From: Lineus longissimus
Taxonomy: Eukaryota; Nemertea; Pilidiophora; Heteronemertea; Lineidae
Assembly (NCBI RefSeq): GCF_910592395.1
Contig: NC_088316.1
Span: 12,772,001 to 12,836,000 of the forward strand
Direction: 5' to 3'
DNA length: 64,000 nucleotides
Part shown: one piece after another, positions 23,501 to 33,874 of the stretch
How the letters are laid out: every line of letters begins with the position of its first letter
How positions within the stretch are numbered: position 1 is the stretch's first letter
Notes under the pieces: generated by a model
What the model was told of the DNA's origin: nothing
Databases searched by the model: none
What the model saw: the letters and a program-made list of their open reading frames with translations, nothing else
Made by a program: the position numbers and the translations under genes

Positions 23501-25039
23501 TAACAAATGGTCATGTCAATAGGTTTACAAATAATACAATTGGAAAGTGATCATTGAGAGCTTTCCAATGAATGGTCATGTCAGTAGGTTCACTAAAACT
23601 ACCATCATCAAAATTGCACCTTTTACCATGATTAAAATCTCGTTTAATGCTTATCTTCTCCAGATGAGACTGACCCTGATTACACCCCTGCTGGACACGC
23701 TACAAAGAAACAGGGTGTGGTCATCGTCAAGGAGAATATCCGTCGCGTCGTGACGTTTGAAAAGGACGAAGAGGACGACCGGTTGTTTGGCGATTTAGAG
23801 GTTCCGCTAATGTCGAGATTGGGAATGGGCCCAGGATCTCGCGGGCGTGGAGAGGCAGGGGGACTACACATCACCAAACGTCGAGCTGTCCATGAAATGT
23901 CCGATAGCGAGTCTGAACTGGATTGTTCATTTGGGTCTTCCTCAACTTCTTCAGAGTAAGTAGGGTCCAGTGCACACAGGTGACTTCTTCTTCTTCCTCT
24001 TAGCTTTTGACGCAGCATCAGATTCTCAGAAACGATTGATGCCACGAATCGGGAACCGCGAACAGAGGTGTCTGCTAAGAACACTTCCACTATAAAGCTT
24101 GAATTGATCTTCTTTCCAGGACTGCCTCCGATGTCAGTTTGACAGACGAAGGCGACCTGACGTTATCTCAACAAGAGGACAACAAGTCCATGAAAGAGAA
24201 ATTGTTGAGCTTCATTCGGAGGGACAAAGATTTATACACCATGGTGTTGAAATATCAGGTAAACATCCAGGAATTCTTCTTCTTCTTCTTACCATTCGAT
24301 CATCTACAATCCAGGGCTATGTTTCTAATAGACCTGACTATTGTTCCGCTCTTGCTCCCCAGAGCTTTGACTCCACTGATGCACCGTATGGCCATGTGGC
24401 CAATCTTTGGTGTCCCCGAGTGGGCAGTTCTGGAGCATATCCTCGGGCTTCTGATAACCACAGCAAAAAGCTATCATCAAGAATATTTGTGAGTCTCAAT
24501 TTAGAATGGATATCTTTGACGTTTAATACATGTAGCTAGTTAATATTATTGTAATTGTCTTTCAGCCGATTGAGTTCACTTGGTTGGTGAACAAGCTGAA
24601 GGATGGGGGACTGACTTGTCCAGCAAGCAAGCTCATGGACATTCTGGATGAGCAGGTATGTCCAGTGGTTTAGCCACTTGTTTTCATTTCTCTTCTGTAT
24701 AACTATTTAACTAATGACTCAAAGTAAGTTTGGAGCCTACTTACATGTACATGTAGGGGAGGGGTCAATAACAAAGATATTGTCCCAGCGGTACTGGACA
24801 ACACCGAAAGGATGTTTCAGTAAAGTTCTCATCCCATACCTATGTAGCTAATCCAAAGGGCCTTGAAAACATCTTGCATGTTTCAACTGTTTTTCAAATC
24901 GTTCTCATTTCAGTGTATTGTCTTCAAGGCCCAGCGACCTGTCAGAAAAGGTCAGAAACCACGTCAGCGCAAGACAAAGAAGGTCATGGCATCTTCGTCA
25001 CCCAGGAAAATTCCGTCACCAAAAAAGGGTCGCAGATAA
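11529..25039 (+). CDS. SLX4: SLX4, structure-specific endonuclease scaffold (BTBD12/FANCP), complete, 18 exons
   Basis: Nuclear scaffold that docks SLX1 and other nucleases for Holliday-junction and crosslink repair. Exons: 11529-12273, 12642-12805, 13106-13213, 13602-13738, 14235-14297, 14522-14650, 15419-15503, 16145-16243, 16433-16738, 16940-17280, 17569-22070, 22280-22362, 22476-22661, 23228-23315, 23664-23955, 24120-24258, 24566-24655, 24914-25039. All join in frame at GT-AG sites: 2560 residues, well above human SLX4 (1834). UBZ4 finger 1: C278, C281, H296, C300. Finger 2: C328, C331, H344, C348. The MLR-like region (about 406-560) includes VPLLVARGSEERRRIIEEGV. BTB: about 633-740. The TPMPDYDNMKTPQLK motif precedes the SAP-like IGVRPQGKKKGIKLLK (about 2300-2345). 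The SLX1-binding domain, LLSFIRRDKDLYTMVLKY to LMDILDEQCIVFK, is near 2475-2525, with a basic tail. Exon 11 is low-complexity, acidic and repeat-bearing. The start is the first ATG giving an acidic DDTDDFQ-type N-terminus; an upstream in-frame ATG at 11472 is possible. Confidence 0.93.
12305..12481. mobile_element. Pogo/Tigger-like MITE in SLX4 intron 1
   Basis: Ends are TGGTAGAACCTCTCTATTGA and, reverse complemented, CAGTGGGACCTAACATAGCA, each running on to GACACC and flanked by TA. About 177 bp, non-coding, with internal direct and inverted copies of the GGTGTCC motif. The same family occurs at 28014-28191. Confidence 0.65.
13364..13572 (+). repeat. Interspersed repeat family 1, copy B
   Basis: Starts with ATAGGCCTACGC and contains TTGTGTAGACTGATATACAA, AATACTATGAATACCAAG, AATTCGTATTCATAATAACT and TTCTATTTTCCTGGAGCACC. 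It ends about 30 bp before SLX4 exon 4, so it provides much of that exon's upstream intron sequence. Confidence 0.8.
13799..13868 (+). pseudogene. Decayed duplicate of SLX4 exon 4 in intron 4
   Basis: The stretch AAGGTGACACACCAGGAG followed by ACAAGAGCAGGAGTAC repeats, with substitutions, the exon 4 stretch AAGGTGACCCCCCAGGAA followed by ACAAGAGCAGGAATAT about 166 bp upstream. It is still open in the equivalent frame: KVTHQECRMKLCLQEQEY against KVTPQELRVMLRKQEQEY. It lacks the UBZ histidine/cysteine part, and no convincing acceptor precedes it. It looks like a local duplication that escaped use as an exon. Confidence 0.65.
14838..15131 (-). mobile_element. Penelope-like retroelement remnant, GIY-YIG endonuclease end
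   Basis: A 97-codon minus-strand frame reads KQYVGETKQTIIGRFQKHF near its start, then GHHFNQTDHHGLQDVRIFV, and WIHRLRTMSPLGLN near its end. This is the order YVGET...RF..H...HFN..DH...WI.RL.T..P.GLN found at the C-terminus of Penelope-like element polyproteins. The reverse transcriptase is absent, so this is a 5'-truncated copy. The frame is still intact to a TAA, which suggests a fairly young insertion. It lies antisense in SLX4 intron 6. Confidence 0.8.
15573..15800. repeat. ~44-bp tandem repeat in SLX4 intron 7
   Basis: About five copies of a 43-44-bp unit with core GTGCATAGCACATCATGTAC and ACGACCCCATGACATG. One copy is internally shortened. Confidence 0.85.
16800..16915 (+). mobile_element. 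CORE-SINE/MIR-like fragment in SLX4 intron 9
   Basis: A degenerate tRNA-like head with B-box-like GGTTTGATACC is followed by GTGACCTTAGGCAAGTCACT, which matches the conserved core of CORE-SINEs (GACCTTGGGCAAGT). Related core fragments lie near 14328-14365 (GATCTTGGGCAAGTCACTTG) and 12583-12605 (GTCCTTGGGCAAAGCAC). Confidence 0.5.
18881..19585 (+). repeat. SLX4: Six-copy 43-residue coding repeat inside SLX4
   Basis: Units start at 18881, 19019, 19148, 19277, 19406 and 19541. The four central steps begin 129 bp (43 codons) apart exactly; the outer spacings are 138 and 135 bp. Each unit starts (S/G)(K/E)G(F/Y)SSGxD and most continue with a SVxxxDxVxxENRT segment and a basic stretch. The middle two units are nearly identical in DNA (GAGGGGTTCTCCTC), so they expanded recently. 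It covers about residues 1164-1400 of SLX4, between the BTB domain and the SAP-like region, where SLX4 proteins are poorly conserved. Confidence 0.93.
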
Positions 25040-25434
25040 CATTGGTGGAACTTAAGCTCATGTTAGGATAGACTGAGAGGTCATTAGTATAGAGACTGGT
25101 CTTTAGTGATCGACATTTTTTCCCAAGGATCATGGACAACTTCTCTTCCCGATATATATATATATGTAGTTGTTGGCTTTTCATGACTTTAATGGTCCCA
25201 ACTGTCATCAATTAAACATTTGGTTTCACCTTGTCTGAAGTCAACAACTCTATCATGTACTATCCTTAAACACCATGGTTACAATGTTCCATATTTGTAA
25301 TGGATTATCTATTAGCCTCGTTTTGACCTTGTAGGTTTTGGTGAGACTACCATAACCTCTTGGCCTTGGGTTGATCATGTTGATAGTATTTATGCTGGAT
25401 TGCTCAATGTATGTTTGTGTAGTAACATTTCGAT

Positions 25435-25440
25435 AATAAA
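25435..25440 (+). promoter_or_regulatory. SLX4 polyadenylation signal
   Basis: AATAAA about 400 bp after the SLX4 stop codon, on the sense strand, the first canonical hexamer in the 3' flank. Confidence 0.55.
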
Positions 25441-25849
25441 AATGATGTGCTACTTTATCAGTTGTTCATCTCGGTTCTATGTTTATTCCACTGCACATGG
25501 TACTCGATAACCACACCTTTCCCACAATAATCTGTGGTGCGAGAGGGTCAACATCTTCTGTGTTACGCCTACCAGTGCCAGGACAAGAGGGTAAGGCAAG
25601 GATACCTTAGAACCAAAACCTTCTGCGATGCCAGGACGTTCCCTTTTGAGGCTAGCTTGCTTGGGAATTCCATGACAGAGTGGATGGCCAAGCAGTGTAG
25701 ATCCAGGACCCTTCCCTTCAATTCAATTCATGCACCCAGCAGGAGGACAGGCTCTTGCATATGAACCACATGCAGCCTGTCTTCCAGTAGACTGAGTGTA
25801 CAGGCAGATAGCAGCTCTACCTGAGGTAGAAGTGCCCTGAAGGTGTCGC

Positions 25850-27450
25850 AACTACCCTATTTTAGTTTAGGTACTTGAGTAGTCTCGATGGTCAGGCTAG
25901 CCCTGCCTACAAGAGCACATGGAGGGAAAACTCGTACCCAAAGCTGACGAGTCCTGATGCTGTCCCAGCTGGTACATGAGCTTCCAAGTGTTTCTCGGGT
26001 AGGGATCCCCACCCAACTCAGATGCACAGTGAAAAAATCTCTTCTCAAGGCTTAAGGCTCCTGATGTTCTCCTAGGTATATGAGCTACTCTAATTCGTAC
26101 ATGGGTAGGGATCCCTACCCAAGTAAGGGTTGGAATGTGTCCGTCTTCAAGAGCACAGTGAGAAAAACCTCTCCCCAAGACATAACGCCTCTGATGTTGT
26201 CTCATGTATAAGTGACTCAAAGTCCAAGTGTCCAAGTACATGTAGGGTACTTGTGTCCGTCTTCAAGAGCACAGTGAGAAAAACCTCTCCCCAAGACATA
26301 ACGCCTCTGATGTTGTCTCATGTATAAGTGACTCAAAGTCCGAGTGCCCAAGTACATGTAGGGTACTTGTGTCCGTCTTCAAGAGCACAGTGAGAAAAAC
26401 CTCTCCCAAGACATAATGCCTCTGATGTTGTCTCATGTATAAGCGACTCAAAGTCCAAGTGCCCAAGTACATAATGTGCCCATCTTCAAGAGCACAGTGA
26501 GAAAAACCTCTCCCCAAGACATAAAGCTTCTGGTGTTGTCTCATGTATTAAGCGACTCCAAGTCCAAGTGTCCAAGTACATGTAGGGTACTAATGTATCC
26601 ATCTTCAAGAGCACAGTGAGAAAAACCTCTCCCCAAGACATAAAGCTTCTGATTTTGTCTCAGGTAAATGAGCTACTCTAAGTCCAAGACCCAAGCACAT
26701 GTAGGGTACTAATGTGCCCATCTTCAAGAGCACAGTGAGATAGAGCCTCTACCAATGGCATAAGGCTCCTAATCTTGTCTAGTATTCGAGCTGACCCAGG
26801 TACATGAACTACATCAGCTACGTGTGCTACTGCAAGTTAGTATGCTTTCCAAGTAGAACACATGGGCCTGTTTTCAAGTGAACAGCAAGATAGGAACTTT
26901 AGCAAGGAGAAGGGTATTCATGTTGTGACAGGTACATCCTTGTGTTGTCCAAGATACATGAGCTACCTCAGATACATGCGCTACTGCAAGTAATGCTTGC
27001 CAAGTAGAACACTTGGGCTTGTCTAGATAGAATCTTTAGCAAGGAGAAGGCCCCTCATGCTGTCCCAGGTACATCCTTGTGTTGTCCAAGATAAATGAGC
27101 AACCTCAGGTACATGTGCTCCTACAGTTTCGCTTGCCAAGTAAAATACCAATGGGCCTGTTTTCAAGTGAACAGCTAAATTGAAGCTTTACCAAATAAAG
27201 ACAAGGGTTTTCATGTTGTGACAGGTTCATCCTCCAGTAGTCCCAGGTACATGAGGTACCTCAGGTACATGAGCCACTTCAAGTAGGCCACTCGAGTTGA
27301 GATAGGACCAGTTTTCAAGGGAACATTAGCAAGGAGGACCCTCCTGTTGACCAAGGTACATTCTCATGTCATCCCAGGTGCATGAGGTATCGCAGGAACG
27401 GGAGCAGGTACATTAGCTACCTCACATGAGCAGCTTGAGTTGCCATTTGG
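25850..27450. repeat. Degenerate 106-120-bp tandem array between SLX4 and NAXD
   Basis: The best copies begin CCGTCTTCAAGAGC or CCATCTTCAAGAGC at about 26141, 26257, 26373, 26479, 26599 and 26718 (spacings 116, 116, 106, 120, 119 bp). The unit contains GAGAAAAACCTCTCCCCAAG and TCCAAGTACATGTAGGG. Older, more diverged units extend on both sides (GGTACATGAGCTACCTCAGG-type pieces). Open frames in it are repeat artefacts. It fills most of the space between the two convergent genes. Confidence 0.8.
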
Positions 27451-27604
27451 CCTGTCTTCAAGAGAACAGTGAGAAAGAACCACGACCCACGCCAGGCCTG
27501 TGCTGATGTTGTACATGGGTCATAGGTTGTACCTCATACAACCCAGTCAAGTCTGGTACATCCAGCATGATGAAAGACTTCAGTGACAAATGAATAATAA
27601 GACT

Positions 27605-27610
27605 TTTATT
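27605..27610 (-). promoter_or_regulatory. NAXD polyadenylation signal
   Basis: AATAAA on the minus strand, about 180 bp beyond the NAXD stop codon. Confidence 0.6.
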
Positions 27611-27791
27611 CTTTCTAAAATGTTTTATTGTAAAGATATTTTCCTTATACACATGTACATTCAAGGACATAGATATCATTATGAGAATTTACAAAACAAA
27701 TTGTCAGTCGATTGCATAGCCCCTAGGCTCTCACAGTCACACAATCCTATCTACATTTGCATAAATAGTCCTAAGTGTCAAGAATCAAGTC

Positions 27792-30700
27792 TCATTCAAA
27801 AAGTAATCGAAAGGCCCTTGGTATTTCACTGATCATGTCTGCTGTCACCATACACCGCCCTGTCACTTCGAAGGCCAGCCGACTGCACTCTCGGGTGAAC
27901 AGACAAGCACCGTATGCTGCTGCCAATGTTGGACCATACGTCTCGAGATATGAACTGAAAAACAGACAAAAGACGGGTAAGATGACACAGGATGCCTCGA
28001 GAACAAATCAGTACAGTGGATCCTCCCTTAGCAGACACCTCTCTATCAAGGACACCTTCCCTATTACGGACACTAGTTTTGGTGCCAAATTGGCTGCTTC
28101 AAATCAATTTGCCCACTCAAATCAGGTCACCTCTCTATTAAAGAGAGCATATGACAGTCCCAAGGATATCCTTATTAGGAAGGTTCTACAGTAATTTGTC
28201 TCAGTGAGGTTGAGAAATCTGGGGCTCTCAAGATAGCGGAACTTATCACAACATTTCTTGCAAAGACTCGGATTCAATCAACCGACCAACAGAGCCCTGG
28301 CATTGTGGGTCAGGTACATGTAAAAGCCAAAGGGACCCCGGCTTTTTATCTGGTTCATTTCTAAACAAACATCAACATCAATCAAAAACATATTCTATGT
28401 TGCTTAGTTTGAAGTACACTTTTGGAAGTGGACCATTTGAACAAACGCAGTTATAGAATACGCCACTTACCTTTCTCTTGTCCCTGCAGCGCGATGAGCC
28501 CACAAGTTGAATAATCCCATACTCCCAGACAGCAGGTCGCCCTGGCCACCACAGCGCCTCAGACTGCCTTCAGAATCACACACCAACACTGAAAGCGATG
28601 TTTTAAACATAATTGGAACCGCACTGCTTTTCTTTACTGAAGTAACAGGGAGCATCTAAAACCACCCAGACACTTGGAGCAGATTTCAGCACACATAAAG
28701 GCTACAGTGGACCCACTTATGTTTGTCTGCCACGCTGGTCCACGGAGGCTGCCATTTACATCGTGTGACATCACAAGATGGTATTCTACCTCTAACACCT
28801 CTGTTGTGGCGACGTTACATCGACAAAGTGCCCTGCCAAAGGATATGAGGAATTCGACTTGGATTTTACATGATATGATGTCATTTTTTTCGCCAACATG
28901 GCTAACATTGTTTTTAAATAATTTTCTATTCAAGAGGTTCGTCTTACCATTGTTACCATCTGATATGATGTCCTCGAGCCCTTTTCTAACAATCGTCACA
29001 TTTCCCATGGCTTGGCACAGTTTCCGCAAATTATCCTGCGGGTCTTCGGAGTCTGGTGAACAACCAAACTAGAAGAAAAAAAACGTTTGATGCCTTCTTC
29101 AATAAAAGAACATCCGTAAATAAATCGGTTCGTTTCAACAGGTATTCAATTTTTTTTCTAATTTCTAATTTAAAAGGCCTACACCTTTCGTTGAAAATTT
29201 GAAATTTATAATTGAATTTGAAAATTTTCAATTATCTTAAATACACATTTTAACATTCTCATATCGTAGACAGATTAAAAAATACTATAAATTCCAAGTT
29301 TTGACAAATTCGTATGCATGATAACTTCACTAAGGCATTGTGTATAGCTGCATTTCTATTTTCCTGGACTTTTTATAACAAACAGTGGAGACCTTTAAAA
29401 ACCTACCACAGCCTGATGAAGACGTCCATATTCCACTACATTTGGAGTAAGAATCACTTTCTTATAGTTCTGCACAATGTCTGGATGTTGCGACACCAGG
29501 AAGAGACCATCCTGAAAATAACACACGGACTTTCAACAAGATCAACAAGCTAAAGCTGTCAGGTACAGGGTGTCTCCAAAAAAACGTATACCCACCTTGA
29601 ATCATTGATTATATGCAAACTACTAAATTTTATTTCAAGTGTAGTATGTCATTAGAAAGATCTGGATTTACTCTTTCAAGTGATACCTTAAACATGCATT
29701 TATTTTCACAGGTGAGTGAGCATAAACAATGCATTTTTTGAATGGCACCCAGATCCTTGCTGTGACACGTGTTTGTGGGAAAGTGAAATCACTAACAAAA
29801 AGACCGATGAAGATTACTCAATTGATTCAAAGGTTACACAGTGTGAAATTATGGCACTGGTCCCTCCACATGCCCCCCTCCCTATCAATGCATAGGTGGC
29901 ATCGTCTGACCATGTCTCTTGTTGATTTCTCCGCAGTGTGGAATTAAACTGCTGGCAATCATTGTTGATAATATTTTTGCCAAAACATAGTGGAAAACTA
30001 GCATTTTTGTATAGTGCTCCATACTTGTATTAAATGTCCTCCATGGTTTTGGGAGTTTTGTTAGAAACTTGACCCTTGATAGCTGTTTTAGAAATCCACC
30101 GGCCAAATCCACTGGCACTAAATAAGATTCAACTTACAGCATCGATGACAATAGGGATATTCCGCCTCTTTGCTTCATCAATCACTTGCTGAAAAACAGA
30201 ATTGACCCAATGGAGATGTGCATTTCTTTCAGAGAAAATTTCAGAAAAATTTGCAATCTTTTATGGCACCTGCAACCATGCCTACCTTGACATTCTGAAG
30301 TATATCAGCATTTCGTCCGAGGCCTGGACCAATGATGAGGGAATCCATTCGGTTTAAATATTGTGAAATCTCACTGACTGATGACGGATGGTCTCTGAAA
30401 TAGATTTTAGGTTGATTCTATCATAATAAGTAAACCCCTACCGGCTACACAGTGATAAAATCTGCTCAGTACGTTACAAAATTTTAAAATTTAGTTCAAA
30501 CTGCAAAGCTAACTACAACAGAGGAAAGATATTCAAAAGAAAGCATCCTGGAAGGTGTCCAATCATAACACCTCCTTAAACCTTTCGCTACCGCAGGGTT
30601 TTGGCAGGGTCTAGTAACCCTGGCCACACCAGATATAGACCAGGCAACCTCGATCCCAAAATAGAACAATAGCCAACATTACCCAATCTTAGAACGAGGT

Positions 30701-32217
30701 CTTCACTAAATCAAGTGCAGTGCTTCCATCTTGTTTTTTCAGGGGTAAACAACCTAAATCTTGGAGGGACTGTGGTGAACTCTAGAACTGGTGTATAATT
30801 TAGCAGTACGGATTTTTGCGGGCCAATAGTGAGCAGTGTACTGACCCGGTAAATACCGGGTAAGGTAGTGAAAGAGTTAAAGTAGGATTTCTATTTGTAT
30901 TGTGCTTACACAGTGACCCACTAGTGATTTCAAAGAAGAAGATCACATGCCCATTTCACAGTTATAACATGCAACATCAATCAAGTTCACTTACAATACT
31001 GGTATGACAATGAGGTCAGGACTGAACGCCTTAATGACAGGTGCTGCCTCCTGGGAACAGAACACGTACGACAGATCAGCACCCTGGATGTGGAAGAGAA
31101 GTACATCAGCATATGAGCTACCAGCCCAGCCTGGCACTACTTCTACCACTGCTCTTACCACTACTCTTACCGCTACTTCTACCACTACTTCTACTTCTAC
31201 TTCTACTTCTACCACTACTTCTACCACTACTCTTACCACTTCTTCTACCACTACTCTTCCTCTATAACTGAGTTAAATCAGCTGGGCTATTGCCTGAGTC
31301 GCAAACAGCTCATTCGGCCGGAGCTTATCCCGGTTTTCATAGCATTACGTGACCCCGGAGTATGACTCCCCCTGGATAGGATGCTGGTCTATCGCAGGTT
31401 TACTTCCCAGGCAAGCAAGCCTGGTACCCATTTACTCCTTGGTGGAGAGAAGCAAAAAATCATCAGCTTACATCAAAAGAACGAGAATAAATTTGATTCC
31501 AGACTAAAGAACTAAAGACACACATACCATTCTTAGCGCTGTGTATGCTGCAAAGTATGGTGCACCACAGTATCTGAAAAATAACACTAAAAATAACAGT
31601 TTTACATGTATGGTGCTGCTCCCCAATTTCGAGTCATCCCCAATTTCGCGAAATCCCGTTTTTTCCTGTTTTCTCGCGCGTCACTTCGTTTCCAGAGAAG
31701 AAATTTTCTGATTCCTGATATTCATTTCGTTCCGTTGTAATTGATTTCAATTTTCATAATAAATAAGCTTTTGCGTGTGTGCAATCGTTGGAAGTTAGTA
31801 AATCGGCACTTAGTGATAAGACCCGCGAAAACTGGCTCCGTCATCATACATGTATTTATAACTTACGAAGTTACATGTACACTACAGGAATTGCCTTTTC
31901 AAAACATAATAAAAACAACTTTGGTTGGGTTTTTAGCATGGATTTGGCAATGAATATAAAAAAGGGGGAAAAAAAGAAAAGAATTTTCAAAAAACGGATT
32001 TTCAGGGCACTAACACAGCATGATGTGAAAAGCTGAATCCCAATAGTTAATCGAAATGTTTCATTTAATCAATCTTACTCCTTTGATCCCCCAATTATTG
32101 CAACTTTTCCCGCTTGTCCTTTGTGCCTCTCAGGAAGGAGGGGAGGGATGAAGCTCTTGACCATCTCAAGGAGAGAGCCACGATTCGATGACTTGGTGCA
32201 TATCGTCTGGAAAGCAC
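27792..32217 (-). CDS. NAXD: ATP-dependent (S)-NAD(P)H-hydrate dehydratase, nine exons, N-terminus incomplete
   Basis: Repairs damaged NAD(P)H hydrates back to NAD(P)H; cytosolic, ER or mitochondrial in animals. Exons in coding order: 32079-32217, 31528-31573, 30995-31083, 30286-30394, 30138-30188, 29407-29511, 28957-29068, 28471-28588, 27792-27954. All phases agree and it ends at TGA. Visible family motifs: [20 protein letters not shown] then [106 protein letters not shown] (nucleotide-binding GxGDxLxG region) and [19 protein letters not shown]. The first codon needs one base from an upstream exon. A 28-bp piece at 32418-32445 (ATG CAC GAT ... CAG G|GTGAGG) has the right phase and would give about 319 residues, but this first exon is weak. 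Convergent with SLX4, head-to-head with XPNPEP3. Confidence 0.92.
28014..28191. mobile_element. Pogo/Tigger-like MITE in the last NAXD intron
   Basis: Left end CAGTGGATCCTCCCTTAGCA, right end (reverse complement) CTGTAGAACCTTCCTAATAA, flanked by TA on both sides. 178 bp, non-coding, with internal TCTCTATCAAGGACACC motifs. Same family as 12305-12481. Partial copies lie at about 22125-22195 and 24065-24100 in SLX4 introns. Confidence 0.7.
29172..29372 (+). repeat. Interspersed repeat family 1, copy C
   Basis: Begins AAAGGCCTACACC and contains ATACTATAAATTCCAAG, AATTCGTATGCATGATAACT and GCATTTCTATTTTCCTGGAC. It lies in a NAXD intron just downstream of exon 29407-29511 in gene order. Confidence 0.75.
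31135..31266. repeat. ACTTCTACC-type microsatellite in a NAXD intron
   Basis: About 130 bp built from ACTTCTACC, ACTACTCTT and TACTTC trimers, starting about 50 bp from the exon at 30995-31083. The Leu- and Thr-rich open frames through it are artefacts of the repeat. Confidence 0.9.
31279..31445. repeat. Probable dispersed repeat fragment in a NAXD intron
   Basis: Contains the run CCCCTGGATAGGATGCTGGT, TATCGCAGG and GGTACCCATTTACTCCTTGG, GGAGAGA. I recognise this combination as a dispersed repeat in other marine invertebrate genomes. No ends were defined here. Confidence 0.35.
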
Positions 32218-33874
32218 CTGAAGTGAAAGAAAAAACATACAAACAGTTCTTAAAAATGTGTGAACATGTGTTCTTGAACTTCTGTTCGCTATGAAGTTGG
32301 ATTGTCATTTTCTTTGCTTGACAGTTGGACAGAGTCTGAGACTAGCTAATGTGTAGGGGTATGTTCCTCTAAAGGGACGGTGACCAGAACATTGGGTTTT
32401 TTTTGCAACAACCTCACCCTGTAGGAAGAGGCCAAAATCGTGCATCACATCAAAGTCTTCCAAAATCAATACGCAAACACCAAATATAACGGTTATAAGT
32501 GCATTCACCAAATAGGTGGATTCACCAAATATTCAGCAAAGTGTTCACCTGCACGAATCAGTTGATTTCGACTGGCAAGTTGCAATAAAATGCTCGTAAA
32601 TGTGAACATTTTGAATCCGTTTTTGACAGAACAAGAGCTTTCTTGGCTGCTACTTCACAGCAGTACCACAATCTCCACTCGCTTCACCTCTGCATCAGAT
32701 TGTGTAGTAATCTGCAAATGTAAGCAGTCACTCGTTCACCCCAAACTATACCGCGTTACACTAACAAATCAGCTATAAGACAATTTACAAGTGCCCAATT
32801 GCATTTGTACTTTCAAACCAGTAAAGTGTTTATTTTTGAAAGATAATCGAGTAGTATGGTGATTAAAATGAGATGAAATATGAAGATTCTTTTGGCTAAA
32901 ATATAAAATAGTCCCAGATTTTGTTTGACGAATGCCCAAAAAATTGCAGAGGTGAAAGCAGAAATGGTACTTGGAATATAGCTGTCACCAAAAAGACCAC
33001 AAGATCTGTGGAAATGAAAATTGCGGGGTCAATTTTGTGCAAATTTCGGTGTTATTTCCCTGGTAAATAGTTCGATTGCACTTTTAAAACATTATCTTAA
33101 TAGAATACAACACAACTCAGTAGCTGTCAATGTCTAAAGAATGCTACAAAGACGTTTGGCTTTACTAAATTCATGTTTCCTTTTGGGTCACAGTGTATAT
33201 TTGTTTTTTTGGGGGGGAGGGGTAGGCCAATTGACTGAATAGTATTGATGATCCCACACAACGTACTGTTGTCATTGGGGGAGACCCCCCCCCCCCCCCA
33301 TACACACAGACACAGACACACCTCCAACACCCCAAACTCATGTCCGTCCCTCTTCATTTTACCCAGTGCTTTGGGCCGGGCTTCCCCCTCCCCCAAGGCC
33401 CGGCCCCATCCCACCTCCATTGGACCATTGATTAGACTTTTTGAGACCTTTAACCCGGGGGCGATGGAGCAGGACCCCCAAATCATCTTGATGGTACTGT
33501 CCTAGTCCTTCTAACATGTTAACCCAAGGGCGATGGAGGTACTGTCCATGGGTCCTTCTGACACATTTTACTCCTCCTTCATCCAGGGTTGGGATTGGCT
33601 GCCGCAATCGTTGAATGCAAAATAGGGTGTTCAGCCCCGTTGAGGTAGTGTACCTTGCCATGAATAACATACGTATCTTGTTTATGACGTTGCTCATTGG
33701 TCTTGGACGTGGTTGATTCCTTTTTCTCAATGGGTGACTAGTACTACTACTTGTTGGCAAGGGCCTAAACATTTCAATAAACATTAGCTACATTTACTAG
33801 TGCCCACATGTATGTACATGTTCTTGCCAATAAATTTTGCAATACCAATTTGAAACTTTCTGTCTCAATTTCAG
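32218..33874. other. Shared 5' region of NAXD and XPNPEP3
   Basis: The two genes diverge from this 1.65-kb interval, so first exons and a bidirectional promoter should be here. Candidate first exons are 32418-32445 (minus, NAXD) and 32590-32719 (plus, XPNPEP3). If both were right they would lie about 145 bp apart. A poly-G/poly-C rich stretch (33210-33300) and a Pro-rich open frame look like low-complexity sequence. Confidence 0.4.
32590..32719 (+). CDS. XPNPEP3: Candidate first exon of XPNPEP3 (mitochondrial targeting sequence)
   Basis: An ATG-led frame of 43 codons plus one base ends at AAAT|GTAAGC, a good donor. Its phase (one base) is exactly what the first certain exon at 33875 needs, giving TGC at the junction. 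The segment SWLLLHSSTTISTRFTSAS is hydroxylated, lacks acidic residues and has an Arg, as a mitochondrial presequence would. No homology supports it. An alternative is that translation starts at the ATG at 33808, reading through what looks like the intron's polypyrimidine tract. Confidence 0.3.

Noticed and set aside
25534-25764. 76-codon frame after SLX4
   Set aside because: No motif, no homologue recognised, and it overlaps the start of the degenerate tandem region.
31004-31271. Thr/Ser- or Leu-rich proteins at 31.0-31.3 kb
   Set aside because: Translation of the ACTTCTACC microsatellite next to a NAXD exon.
33127-33784. Pro-rich 86-141-codon frames near 33.2-33.8 kb
   Set aside because: Overlapping frames on both strands through poly-C/poly-G and CCC-rich sequence; no splice-compatible link to XPNPEP3 or NAXD.
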